Assembly (NCBI GenBank): GCA_902363135.1
Contig: CABIZF010000013.1
Coordinates: 1 to 64,000, forward strand
DNA from: Lachnospiraceae bacterium
Lineage (GTDB): Bacteria > Bacillota > Clostridia > Lachnospirales > Lachnospiraceae
Length of the DNA: 64,000 nt
Direction: 5' to 3'
This document shows positions 7,663 through 16,029 of the stretch, in pieces (within the stretch, counting starts at the first letter, position 1; every line of letters begins with the position of its first letter). The position numbers and the translations under genes are program-made. The notes under the pieces are model-generated. The model ran no database searches, was not told the DNA's origin, and saw only the letters and a list, made by a program, of their open reading frames with translations.

Positions 7663-7860
7663 ATCGTTCTCCTTTTCGTCATCCATAGCAGTACCGTCAG
7701 CCGAAACAGCTTCTGCTGTAAGTATTCCCGGCAGATAAAAAAGACTCCTGTATATCAACGATCAGCCAATGTATCATACATAAGCTGTTCCTTGATATAC
7801 ATGAGTCTCATTATTTAAGATTTGCCAGATTATACTCTTTTTTTATAATCAGAATGTTGA
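7663..7860 (-). promoter_or_regulatory. Structured leader region of the CaCA/UPF0016 operon
   Basis: Upstream of the CaCA start the minus strand holds CAGCAGAAGCTG and AGCAG/CTGCT pairings within 7680-7725. These could form a leader hairpin near the ribosome site. I looked for the manganese yybP-ykoY core (GGGGAGUAG) and did not find it. No other known riboswitch was recognised. Confidence 0.3.
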
Positions 7861-7978
7861 CAAATCACACGTTCGTGCTAACTACTCCCTCATGGAATAT
7901 TCAATTACTTGATAGATATTATCAAATAAATATGGGTTTGTCAACAAAATTCGTGGTTTCAGGCTTTTGCCCCCAACT

Positions 7979-8150
7979 GATGCCTACGAATTGCTCCGCT
8001 GCGAAGCAGCTCTCGCAATTCTGCAAACATTCGAAATCCGCTGATTTACTACGTAAATCGCTACTTTCTCATGTTTGGCGGGTCCCAAGTTCAAAAGCCT
8101 TATCATGGCAAGCATGAACGACTTTTTGACCTTTTGACCCTGGTATCATC
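7979..8150 (+). repeat. Dispersed hairpin repeat, copy B1
   Basis: The copy reads rightwards. It has a first hairpin GAATTGC (7988-7994)/GCAATTC (8015-8021) with GCTGC/GCAGC inside. Next comes ATTCGAAATCCGCT, then hairpin GATTTAC-TAC-GTAAATC (8043-8059), the segment CGCTACTTTCTCATG, and an outer GGGTC/GACCC pair closing on CATGGCAAGCATG, ending TTTTGACCCTGGTATCATC at 8150. The gene that follows stops at 8151. About 65 bases are nearly identical, inverted, at 24035-23970. Confidence 0.85.
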
Positions 8151-9095
8151 TCAAAATATATCCAGCATATTATCCAGATAGATTTCCTCCCGAACCTGCA
8201 GCTGGTGCTCCGGTTTGGTCAGGTAATAGAGTAAAAATTCCAGAATCAGGGCACTGCCAAGCCCGCGGCCCTCGATCTTAAAGTTGGAAAAGCCAAGCGG
8301 AAGATAACGCTCCTGAATGTCTTTTACACCAATAAATCCCGGATTTTTCATTGCCTTTGAGAAACGGTAGCCATCGCCCGCATCCGGCGCGGTACAGCAG
8401 TGCTCCGAGGACAGGCCAAGATTCTTGCGGCTGACTGCCTCGTAGCAGGCCTTCCGATCTTTACAGGCGAACCAGCAGCATTCATTACACAAAAACTCTA
8501 CCTTATCTTTCTGTGACTGCGACAGCTGACCGAGCTTATCAAGCTGTTTATTCAGCCGGAAATCCGGCACCACATAGTGAAATACTTCCCGGTTCAGTTC
8601 CTCGATAAGCTGTGTAAAATCTGTCAGCACTTTTGTCGTCGATGAAACAAAATAAAAATCCGGGTACATATGTTCCAGATATTCCAACAGCAGCTCTGAA
8701 TGGACAATCACACCATTTTGTGGCCCTTCCTGTCCGGAAAACAGCTGACAGAGTGCATTGCACTTTGGATCTGCAAGATGCTCCTTTTGAAGCAGTGAAT
8801 TGCTGAACGTCAGTCTGGAAGAAATGTCATACTCCCGCATCAGCGCTAAAACGTCCCGCGGATCGGTCGTTCCAAACGAGGTTCGCCCTCCGCCCCAGAT
8901 ACAGTCCGAAGGTGCTCCATATATGGAAGCAATCTCACACCAGTCGTAAAAATACTCCCGGTGCATACGAAATAACGGCAAAAAGACACGGTACAATTCA
9001 TAAAATTCAAACAGGCCGGGAAGATGATAATAAGCAACCTTTTCTCCTGACAATGCCAGATTTGCATCATAACCTTTTTTGCCTATAATTTTCAT
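8151..9095 (-). CDS. Conserved protein, possibly U32-like TIM-barrel, with cysteine cluster
   Basis: The 314-residue soluble protein has no certain family assignment. It shows an alternating strand-helix pattern, a cysteine-rich region near residues 205-225 (CNECCWFACKDRK and CYEAV), two more cysteines in EHCCTAPD, and a closing segment SNFKIEGRGLGSALILEFLL. The phrase FKIEGR and the cysteines resemble the substrate-binding part of U32 peptidases and RlhA-type hydroxylases, which use an iron-sulfur-like cysteine set; this is a guess from pattern only. The start at 9095 is the only sensible one. It reads alone between repeat copy B1 and the HMA gene, from which it is separated by 130 bases. 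Confidence 0.5.
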   Translation of the reverse strand: MKIIGKKGYDANLALSGEKVAYYHLPGLFEFYELYRVFLPLFRMHREYFYDWCEIASIYGAPSDCIWGGGRTSFGTTDPRDVLALMREYDISSRLTFSNSLLQKEHLADPKCNALCQLFSGQEGPQNGVIVHSELLLEYLEHMYPDFYFVSSTTKVLTDFTQLIEELNREVFHYVVPDFRLNKQLDKLGQLSQSQKDKVEFLCNECCWFACKDRKACYEAVSRKNLGLSSEHCCTAPDAGDGYRFSKAMKNPGFIGVKDIQERYLPLGFSNFKIEGRGLGSALILEFLLYYLTKPEHQLQVREEIYLDNMLDIF

Positions 9096-9228
9096 ACCGC
9101 TTCTCAGCCTTTCCTGTTCCAGATTTCCGCTCTCATTTTACCCATTTCTTATCTAAAATGCAAATATAAAGTAAAAAAGGTCAAAATAAAAATACCGGTT
9201 ATCCGGTTAAGCGAGTATTCACAATCTA

Positions 9229-9489
9229 TCACCTATCGAACAGCTTCCCAAACAGGCCCTTTTTCTCATACGGTGCACGACTGATTGATACGAGCTCGTA
9301 TCCGGTTTTTGCAATCGTGCTTTTCAGCGCCTCGTCCGGGATATCCTGTTCAGTCACGATGACAGTCTCACCCTTGGAATGGGAGGAGGTCACCTTCTTT
9401 ACCGGAAATGCGGCACGTACCGCATCGTTCATATGAGATTCGCACATGCCGCACTGCATGCCGTCAATTTTTAATGTAATCTGTGTCAT
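9229..9489 (-). CDS. Heavy-metal-associated (HMA) domain protein, CopZ-like
   Basis: The 86-residue protein is a single ferredoxin-like HMA domain with the metal motif GMQCGMC near residue 10 and the usual strand order to about residue 70. A basic tail YEKKGLFGKLFDR follows. Canonical CopZ chaperones carry Cu(I) to a P-type ATPase, but the ATPase upstream here is atypical and its own N-terminal domain lacks CxxC. The gene follows the 81-residue protein after 36 bases, so they share a transcript. Its role may be metal sensing or delivery near the iron block; this is inference. Confidence 0.8.
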   Translation of the reverse strand: MTQITLKIDGMQCGMCESHMNDAVRAAFPVKKVTSSHSKGETVIVTEQDIPDEALKSTIAKTGYELVSISRAPYEKKGLFGKLFDR

Positions 9490-9525
9490 AGTTCTGTGTC
9501 CTCTTTCTTTTTTGTTCCCCCATCA

Positions 9526-9771
9526 TCAGGAAGCAAGTCCTTCCGTATCAAAATGCATGAATGACAGCTCACAGCCCGCGATCCGGCTACAGATATTGAC
9601 AGCGGCATACATCACATTGAAATACTCTCCATCGATTGTTTCCACGATCATTGTATCCCGTTCGTCCGTGATAATCGCACGTTTAATATCGTCGCGTTCC
9701 TTTAATTCCCGCAAAATCTCAGCTGCCTGTTCTTCGGTCACTTTTTTTGATAAACGATAATATCTACCCAT
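9526..9771 (-). CDS. Small hypothetical protein, ferredoxin-like pattern
   Basis: The 81-residue product begins MGRYYRLSKKVTEEQAAEIL and continues with alternating strands and helices (KRAIITDERDTMIVET, EYFNVMYAAVNICSRI). This looks like a small beta-alpha-beta-beta-alpha-beta fold without the CxxC of HMA domains. I do not recognise the family. It has a GCAGGAGCAGG ribosome site and its own promoter at 9844, and is followed by the HMA gene. Its place next to the atypical P1B ATPase suggests a metal-related job. Confidence 0.6.
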   Translation of the reverse strand: MGRYYRLSKKVTEEQAAEILRELKERDDIKRAIITDERDTMIVETIDGEYFNVMYAAVNICSRIAGCELSFMHFDTEGLAS

Positions 9772-9843
9772 ACCTGCTCCTGCCTTTCCTTTCTGCGGCT
9801 ATAGTGTTGCCGTACTGTCATTCGAATTATCTAACCCGTTTGT

Positions 9844-9852
9844 ATTATAGCA
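9844..9852 (-). promoter_or_regulatory. Extended -10 promoter of the 81-residue/HMA operon
   Basis: On the minus strand TGCTATAAT (9844-9852) gives a perfect -10 box with the TG extension. The -35 region is only pyrimidine-rich. GTTAGATAATTCGAATGAC just downstream may be an operator. Confidence 0.55.
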
Positions 9853-9904
9853 CGTGAAAATGAAAAGAAAAGTGTTTTAATTGAGAACATTTTTCATTAA
9901 AAAA

Positions 9905-9929
9905 TCCCCTGCCACAGTTGCAGCAGGGA
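9905..9929 (-). terminator. Terminator of the P1B ATPase gene
   Basis: On the minus strand CCCTGC and GCAGGGG pair around GCAACTGTG and are followed by ATTTTTTAATG. It lies 70 bases past the ATPase stop and separates that gene from the promoter of the two small genes. Confidence 0.8.
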
Positions 9930-9998
9930 ACCATAAAGCAAATTACATTTATCCGTTTTATAAGGCTATACAGAAATCGACAATCAAATTTTCCAGTG

Positions 9999-12071
9999 TT
10001 ACAGCAAATTCTGCATGCTCTTCAGTCCAATCATCAGGGTTGACGTATTGTGCAGCAATGCCGAGGTCGTCGGCTGAAGTATACCTGCCACGCCAAGTCC
10101 GATCAGGCCAGAATTGAAGCCGACGATAAAACGGTAGTTCCAGTGGATGCGCTTCATCAGTGCCGCACTCAGCATCCGCAGCGCCACAATCTCCTGAAGG
10201 TCATCTGCACCGATCGTGATATCTGCGATCTCGCGTGCAATCTCTGCACCGTCGCTGATGGCAATGCCGACATCCGCAGCAGAAAGCGCCGGAGAATCGT
10301 TGATGCCGTCACCGATCATGATGACCTTGCGGCCTTTCTGCTTTTCCTGCTCGACAAAGTTCGCCTTATCCTCCGGAAGTACCTCGGAATAATATTCATC
10401 GACACCGACCTTGCGTGCGATCGCCTTTGCGGTTCGGTCACTGTCACCGGTCATCATGACGATTTTCTCAAAACCGCATTCCTTCAGCTGCTTTACGACC
10501 TCTGCCGCTTCTGTCCTCAGCGGATCCTCGATGCAGATGACCGCAGCCAGCTGTCCTTCCAATGCGAGATACAGGTGGGAATATTCCTCCGGTAAGGCTG
10601 CAAACCGCTCCTCCATACCTGTCGGGATCGTGCACTGTTCATCCTCAAATACGAAATGATGGCTTCCAATAATCGCCTTTTTTCCATTGATCGTCGTGGA
10701 AATGCCATGTGCGACGATATACTGCACCTTGGAATGCATTTCCTCGTGATCCAGATGACGCTCTTTTGCCGCATTGACGACGGCCTTCGCCATTGAGTGC
10801 GGGAAATGCTCCTCCAGGCAGGCTGCAATGCGGAGCAGTTCATCCGGGCTCATTCCATTAAATGATACGACGTCTGCAACCGTCGGCTTCGCCTCCGTCA
10901 GTGTGCCGGTCTTATCAAATACGATCGTCTTTGCATCAGCGACAGACTCCAGATATTTTCCGCCTTTAACGGTCATCTTATGTGTGTTCGCCTCACGGAT
11001 CGCAGAGAGCACCGAAATTGGCATCGCCAGCTTCAGGGCACAGGAGAAATCGACCATGAGCACAGCCAGCGCTTTCGTCGTGTTTCGCGTAATCAGGTAA
11101 GTCAGTCCCGTACCTGCAAGGGTGTATGGAACGAGGCGGTCTGCCAGATGCTCGGCCTTGCTCTCAAGGCCGGACTTCAGCTTCTCAGATTCCTCAATCA
11201 TTTTTACGATCTTCTCATAGCGGCTGGAGCCACCGACAGACTTCACAAGGACGGTGATTTCACCTTCTTCGACAGCCGTACCCGCATAAGCGGTGCTTCC
11301 TTCTCCCTTGCGTACCGGAACTGATTCTCCGGTCAGAGATGCCTGATTAACCATTGCCTCGCCTGCTGTGACGGTACCGTCAAACGGGATCACCGTACCC
11401 ATATGTACGACAACCTCATCACCGGCCTGTACCTGATCGCACGACACGAGCAGCTCCTGGCCGTCCTTCTTTACCCAGACACTTCCGACATTTAAGGACA
11501 TTGTTCTGGCCAGATCACCTACCGACTTCTTATGCGTCCACTCCTCCAGCAGTTCACCGATACCGAGCAGGAACATAATGGAGCCAGCCGTTCCCATATC
11601 ACCGCGTGCGACAGAGACGCCGATTGCAGTTGCATCGAGCACAGGCACCTCAATTTTCCGATGCCAGAGTGTCTGAATGCCTTTCCAGATATATTTTACA
11701 GACATCAGTGCCGTATAGCATGCATTGACCGGAGCCGGAAGGATCAGTCCTCTTCCGTAATGAAACAGAACCTTATTGACCAGCTTCTCCTGATACCTGC
11801 TGTTCAATTCCCGTCCGGAATTTGTCAGCACCGCACTCGGTGCCTGCACAGCTTCATAATGAAAACGCTGCAGTGCCTTCAAGAGGTCTGTGCGCGCCCC
11901 CTGATACTGAATTGCGGCATCTGCTGTGCGGTCATACACCTTCACTGCAGTCACGCCATCCAGTGACTCTAAATAATATTGAAGCAAATCCGCCTGTGTA
12001 TAAGTCATGCGCTTCTGCATAAAATGTACACGGATCCGCCCTTTCATCTCATGTTTAATCTGAAACTTCAA
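9999..12071 (-). CDS. Atypical P1B-type ATPase (candidate P1B-6, FezB-like)
   Basis: The 690-residue P-type ATPase begins with an HMA_2-like domain lacking CxxC but carrying an arginine-rich KGRIRVHF near residue 10. The ATPase core is complete: TGESVPV, DKTGTLT, MTGDSDRTA and GDGINDSPAL. In the metal-binding membrane helix, where copper and zinc pumps have CPC, it reads DFSCALKLAMP, so the first Cys-Pro is replaced by Phe-Ser. The start is TTG behind CAGGAGTG. Groups with this SC-type helix and an Arg-rich N-terminus include the ferrosome ATPase FezB. The gene sits downstream of feoAB, a Fur-type regulator and a small membrane protein. Iron as substrate is inference; an unrelated metal remains possible. 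Confidence 0.75.
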   Translation of the reverse strand: MKFQIKHEMKGRIRVHFMQKRMTYTQADLLQYYLESLDGVTAVKVYDRTADAAIQYQGARTDLLKALQRFHYEAVQAPSAVLTNSGRELNSRYQEKLVNKVLFHYGRGLILPAPVNACYTALMSVKYIWKGIQTLWHRKIEVPVLDATAIGVSVARGDMGTAGSIMFLLGIGELLEEWTHKKSVGDLARTMSLNVGSVWVKKDGQELLVSCDQVQAGDEVVVHMGTVIPFDGTVTAGEAMVNQASLTGESVPVRKGEGSTAYAGTAVEEGEITVLVKSVGGSSRYEKIVKMIEESEKLKSGLESKAEHLADRLVPYTLAGTGLTYLITRNTTKALAVLMVDFSCALKLAMPISVLSAIREANTHKMTVKGGKYLESVADAKTIVFDKTGTLTEAKPTVADVVSFNGMSPDELLRIAACLEEHFPHSMAKAVVNAAKERHLDHEEMHSKVQYIVAHGISTTINGKKAIIGSHHFVFEDEQCTIPTGMEERFAALPEEYSHLYLALEGQLAAVICIEDPLRTEAAEVVKQLKECGFEKIVMMTGDSDRTAKAIARKVGVDEYYSEVLPEDKANFVEQEKQKGRKVIMIGDGINDSPALSAADVGIAISDGAEIAREIADITIGADDLQEIVALRMLSAALMKRIHWNYRFIVGFNSGLIGLGVAGILQPTTSALLHNTSTLMIGLKSMQNLL

Positions 12072-12235
12072 AATTTATCACTCCTGTATCTGAAATTTCC
12101 TAATTCGTATCAAAGCGGATGTACGCACCCGCTTCATTATGACTTGCTTAATTCGCTTAAAAAGGGCTGCCATGCTGCAAACATGACACCCCTGTCGCTT
12201 CCTACGATAAAAATATACATTAGAACAGATGACGC

Positions 12236-12586
12236 TTACTCTGCCTCTGTTGTTTCCTCCGAAGCTGTTTCTTCCGTAGTTTCCTCGGTTTCTTCCTTGA
12301 AATCGCCTCCGATGATGTCGTCCTCTACATCCTCAAACGCCTCTTCTGCTGCTGCACGCTCTTCATTCATCTGCTTTGCACTCTCGTAAATGTCAGTTGC
12401 ATTCTCCTGTACGCAGGTAGCAGTCTTCATCACGCAGTCCTTTGCACGAAGAACGGCTGCAGTACAGCTTGTATAGAAATTCTTTGCATCCTTGCTTGAG
12501 AGTACCTTGATACCAGCTGTTCCGAACAGCACGCCTGCTGCAAAAAGTCCTGACTTCTTCCAGTTTAATACATCTTTGATATCCAT
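12236..12586 (-). CDS. DUF6110-like small membrane protein with acidic tail (FezA-like candidate)
   Basis: The 116-residue protein has one hydrophobic, glycine-spaced segment near residues 12-30 (GLFAAGVLFGTAGIKVL), a helical middle with two cysteines (KDCVMKTATCVQENATDIY), and a highly acidic threonine-rich tail (ETEETTEETASEETTEAE). The pattern matches the DUF6110 group of Clostridia. It lies directly upstream of the atypical P1B ATPase with a strong GGAGGAATTT ribosome site and its own promoter, so the two are probably made together. Small glycine-zipper membrane proteins accompany ferrosome ATPases in known fez operons; the match to that role is inference. Confidence 0.65.
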   Translation of the reverse strand: MDIKDVLNWKKSGLFAAGVLFGTAGIKVLSSKDAKNFYTSCTAAVLRAKDCVMKTATCVQENATDIYESAKQMNEERAAAEEAFEDVEDDIIGGDFKEETEETTEETASEETTEAE

Positions 12587-12618
12587 TGTAAATTCCTCCT
12601 CTGTAATGTATATGGTAG

Positions 12619-12648
12619 AAACACGGACTGCCTTTGCATTCCGTGTTT
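12619..12648 (-). promoter_or_regulatory. Leader hairpin before the DUF6110-like gene
   Basis: AAACACGGA (12619-12627) pairs perfectly with TCCGTGTTT (12640-12648). It lies between the promoter at 12662 and the ribosome site of the DUF6110-like gene, so the hairpin is in its leader. On the plus strand it is followed by TTTTTATC and could also stop transcription from the left. Confidence 0.55.
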
Positions 12649-12661
12649 TTATCTTCCGAGT

Positions 12662-12690
12662 ATTATAATCAACCTTTTTCTGTTTTGCAA
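12662..12690 (-). promoter_or_regulatory. Promoter of the DUF6110-like/P1B ATPase unit
   Basis: On the minus strand TTGCAA (12685-12690) is followed after 17 bases by TATAAT (12662-12667). It lies just past the Fur-type gene and gives the ATPase unit its own start site. Confidence 0.7.
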
Positions 12691-12721
12691 GCTTATATAT
12701 CTTTACTGATAAACTTTCTCA

Positions 12722-13189
12722 TTATGAAAGCTTTTCGCAAGCCTGTGGCATAATCTGAGCCACCTCCTGGTCTGCGATATACCCATACTCCTTCAGCCCG
12801 GCCCGGACAATGTTGTTCCACATGTGCGGGGGAACCTGGCAGATGGTATGGTCACTCAGTTCTACTGTATAAGCCTCCTTCACATCGCACTGCCTGTCAC
12901 AGGATATGCGGTAAAGATTCTTCCGGCTGATTGCCCCAATGCGTTCAAGCATATTGATCATACGGTATACCGTCGCCATTCCGATACCGGAGTCCTTCAT
13001 GGAAGCCTTATAATAAATTTCCTTACAGCAGGAGCATTCTTCTTCCAATATAATATCCAGCAGCGTCAGCCGCTGTTTCGTAATCCGACAACCCTGCTCC
13101 CGCAGACGGTTCAGGATCTGCTCCCTTTGCATTTTCGTTTTCTCATAACGGATGTTTTCTTCAGAATCCGTTCTGTCTGTGATGTCCAA
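12722..13189 (-). CDS. Fur-family metal-dependent transcriptional regulator
   Basis: The 155-residue protein has the Fur winged-helix domain at about residues 20-95: LREQGCRITKQRLTLLDIIL, then CSCCKEIYYKA and GIGMATVYRMINMLERIGAI. The C-terminal dimer part is diverged: the usual HHHH metal sites are absent and only scattered His and Cys remain (CDRQCDVKEAY, DHTICQVPPHMW). It may therefore sense something other than ferrous iron in the standard way. Translation starts at TTG (13187-13189) with GGAGGAGG upstream. It follows feoB and its Cys-rich partner, so it probably controls iron uptake or the downstream ATPase unit. Confidence 0.8.
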   Translation of the reverse strand: MDITDRTDSEENIRYEKTKMQREQILNRLREQGCRITKQRLTLLDIILEEECSCCKEIYYKASMKDSGIGMATVYRMINMLERIGAISRKNLYRISCDRQCDVKEAYTVELSDHTICQVPPHMWNNIVRAGLKEYGYIADQEVAQIMPQACEKLS

Positions 13190-13236
13190 TATTTGCAGCC
13201 TCCTCCGGAAATGTTATAGTTCCATCGGGGTCATGC

Positions 13237-13377
13237 TCAGTGGCAATGCCCTCCCCCGCAGTGCTTGCAGTCGCCGCCGCACTGAATGGATTTTCCTGCC
13301 TTTTTATCCTTGACCATACTGCGTACTGCCAGCCCGACAATCACCACCAGCACAAGTCCTACAATAATCGTTCCCAT
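13237..13377 (-). CDS. FeoB-associated Cys-rich membrane protein
   Basis: The 46-residue peptide has one membrane helix (TIIVGLVLVVIVGLAV), a basic stretch and a metal-binding tail (CGGDCKHCGGGHCH). This is the hallmark of the small proteins that follow feoB in many Firmicutes and may stand in for FeoC. I chose the ATG at 13377 because GGAGGTAT precedes it; the longer frame to 13461 has no membrane sense. It lies 110 bases after feoB. Confidence 0.85.
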   Translation of the reverse strand: MGTIIVGLVLVVIVGLAVRSMVKDKKAGKSIQCGGDCKHCGGGHCH

Positions 13378-13487
13378 ATTATACCTCCATGATATCTGCC
13401 TTTTTTCCAGTATACCAGAAGCGGTCAATAGCCGGCCCCGGCGCTTTCGCGTAACGGGCACCGGCTATACGTCCATAATCCTACTTT

Positions 13488-15983
13488 TTATTTTGCTTTT
13501 GAAACATTTACATCCATCTTCAGGGTCTTTGCCTCGTTATACGGGCGGAACAGCAAATACAGGAAGCCGATCACGATTGCAATTGCAACGATCGTCCATA
13601 CACTGAAGCCTGCACCGGTTACGAGCATACCAATTCTTGCTACGCAAAGAGATACGAGATATGCGAGACCGCACTGATATCCGATTGCGATCCAGAACCA
13701 CTTCGTGTTGTTCATCTCACGTTTGATTGCACCCATTGCTGCGAAGCACGGTGCACACAGAAGGTTGAATGCCATGAAGCTGTATCCGGTAATTGCAGTA
13801 AACTTGGAAGCCATCTCTGCATAAACACTTCCATCTCCGCCACCGTAAAGGATACCAAGTGTACCAACGATGTTCTCCTTTGCGACAAGTCCTGTGATAG
13901 AAGCCACAGCTGCCTGCCAGTTGCCCCAGCCCTGCGGAATAAAGAGCCAGCTGATTGCGTTTCCGATCATGGCAAGGATGCTGTAATCGATCTGATCCTC
14001 GGAGAGCATCTGGAACTTGCCGTCTACAACTCCAAAGTAAGTTGCAAACCAGATTACAATAGTAGAGCACAGGATGATGGTGCCTGCCTTCTTGATGAAG
14101 GACCAGCCGCGCTCCCACATGCTGCGAAGTACGCTGCCTACCGTCGGCAGATGGTAAGCCGGAAGCTCCATAACGAACGGAGCAGGATCACCGGAGAAGA
14201 GCTTCGTCTTCTTCAGGATGATACCGGAACAGATGATTGCTGCGATACCAAGGAAATATGCGGACGGTGCTACCCACGATGCGCCGCCGAAGATCGCACC
14301 TGCGATCATTGCGATAAACGGAACCTTTGCACCACACGGAATAAAGGTTGTGGTCATGATTGTCATCTTACGGTCATGGTCATTCTCAATGGTTCTGGAA
14401 GCCATGATACCAGGGATACCACATCCGCTTCCGATCAGCATCGGGATAAAGGATTTACCGGAAAGACCAAACTTCCGGAAGATACGGTCCATGATAAAGG
14501 CAACACGTGCCATGTAACCACAGCCCTCAAGGAAGGCAAGGAAGATAAACAGAATCAGGATCTGCGGAACGAATCCAAGTACTGCGCCGACACCGGCTAC
14601 GATACCATCCATGATCAGGCCATGCAGCCATCCGTCAGATACACCTGCTGCAGAAAGTACATTCTCAAGCAGTACCGGGATACCCGGGATCCATACGCCA
14701 TAGCCATCTGCCGGATCCGGAGCTTCACAGTTCCATTTCTCCATAACAGTGACTGCCTTTGCGAAATCTGCACCGGTCGCAGTCTCCTCGCTCTCTGCGA
14801 GTGTCTCTTCATCCTCTACGGTATAAGTGACACTTGCGTCCTCAGAAACGGTCGAAGCAAACTCCTTCAGTGCTGCGGTAGCCGCATCTGCGTCAAAGTC
14901 ATCTGACTCTGCATCCAGAGCTTCCACGACGCTATCCTCACCAGCATCCTCAGCAAATGCATTTACGATTGCAGATGCATTGTCAAATTCTTCGGTATCT
15001 CCATCAAAGGAGCTTCTGCCAACACCTGCAAGGAACCATCCATCTCCGAATACGCCGTCATTTGCCCAGTCTGTTGCGATGCCGCCGACGGTCGTAACCG
15101 ATACATAGTATACGATGTACATAACGACTGCAAAGATCGGAAGTGCCAGCCAGCGGTTTGTCACGATCTTATCAATCTTATCAGAAGTGGTCAGCTTATC
15201 TTTTCCGTGCTTTTTGGTCACACACTCTCCGATGATAGAGGATATGTACACATAACGCTCGTTCGTGATGATACTCTCCGTATCGTCGTCGAACTTATCT
15301 TCAAGCTCTTTAATCTCAGCAGATACATCCGGGACAGATGTCATCTGATCCTGAATCTTGTCATCCTTCTCCAGAAGCTTGATCGCGAAGAAACGCTTCT
15401 GCTCCTCCGGAATGCTGTTCAGCTTTGCTGCTACACGATCGATCACGGACTCTACTTCCGGTGCAAATTCATGTACGGAATGGAATGCGTTCTTCTTCTG
15501 TGCGATGGATACCGCCTTCTCTGCCGCCTTCTGGATACCGGTACCCTTCAGGGCAGAAATCTCAACAACCTCGCAGCCGAGACGCTTGCTCAGCTTATCT
15601 GTGTGGATCTTGTCGCCATTCTTCTCTACGACATCCATCATGTTGATTGCCATGATCACCGGAATGCCGAGCTCCATGATCTGTGTGGACAGATACAGGT
15701 TACGCTCGATGTTTGTTCCGTCAATGATATTGATGATTGCATCCGGACGGTCACCGATCAGATAGTTTCTTGCTACCACTTCCTCCAGCGTGTATGGAGA
15801 AAGGGAATAGATACCCGGAAGGTCCATGATGATTACATCCTTATGTCCCTTCAGCTTACCTTCTTTTTTCTCGACCGTAACACCCGGCCAGTTACCTACA
15901 AACTGATTGGATCCGGTCAGCGCGTTGAACAGAGTAGTCTTACCGCAGTTCGGGTTGCCGGCCAATGCGATTTTGATTGCCAT
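13488..15983 (-). CDS. feoB: Ferrous iron transporter FeoB
   Basis: The 831-residue protein starts with the G-protein domain: GNPNCGKTT at residue 9, the switch II DLPG near residue 54, and NMMD near residue 114. It continues through the helical regulatory domain into two Gate-containing membrane halves (for example GFVPQILILFIFLAFLEG and SGCGIPGIMASRTIEND). It imports Fe(II) across the membrane, driven by or gated by GTP. An unusual insert of about 100 acidic residues (roughly 325-425, rich in Asp, Glu and Ala) lies in an external loop between the first two membrane helices. Upstream are two feoA genes; downstream are the Cys-rich partner and a Fur-type regulator. Confidence 0.97.
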   Translation of the reverse strand: MAIKIALAGNPNCGKTTLFNALTGSNQFVGNWPGVTVEKKEGKLKGHKDVIIMDLPGIYSLSPYTLEEVVARNYLIGDRPDAIINIIDGTNIERNLYLSTQIMELGIPVIMAINMMDVVEKNGDKIHTDKLSKRLGCEVVEISALKGTGIQKAAEKAVSIAQKKNAFHSVHEFAPEVESVIDRVAAKLNSIPEEQKRFFAIKLLEKDDKIQDQMTSVPDVSAEIKELEDKFDDDTESIITNERYVYISSIIGECVTKKHGKDKLTTSDKIDKIVTNRWLALPIFAVVMYIVYYVSVTTVGGIATDWANDGVFGDGWFLAGVGRSSFDGDTEEFDNASAIVNAFAEDAGEDSVVEALDAESDDFDADAATAALKEFASTVSEDASVTYTVEDEETLAESEETATGADFAKAVTVMEKWNCEAPDPADGYGVWIPGIPVLLENVLSAAGVSDGWLHGLIMDGIVAGVGAVLGFVPQILILFIFLAFLEGCGYMARVAFIMDRIFRKFGLSGKSFIPMLIGSGCGIPGIMASRTIENDHDRKMTIMTTTFIPCGAKVPFIAMIAGAIFGGASWVAPSAYFLGIAAIICSGIILKKTKLFSGDPAPFVMELPAYHLPTVGSVLRSMWERGWSFIKKAGTIILCSTIVIWFATYFGVVDGKFQMLSEDQIDYSILAMIGNAISWLFIPQGWGNWQAAVASITGLVAKENIVGTLGILYGGGDGSVYAEMASKFTAITGYSFMAFNLLCAPCFAAMGAIKREMNNTKWFWIAIGYQCGLAYLVSLCVARIGMLVTGAGFSVWTIVAIAIVIGFLYLLFRPYNEAKTLKMDVNVSKAK

Positions 15984-16029
15984 TTCTCAATTCCCTCTTT
16001 CTGTCATAGTCTTTTTCAATGAAATCAGC

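Noticed and set aside
7663..7780. Manganese (yybP-ykoY) riboswitch before the CaCA gene
   Set aside because: The conserved GGGGAGUAG core and paired loops of that class are absent, although the gene type would fit.
12619..12648. Terminator of the Fur-type gene
   Set aside because: The promoter at 12662-12690 lies between that gene and the hairpin, and the T-run is on the other strand. It is better read as a leader hairpin.
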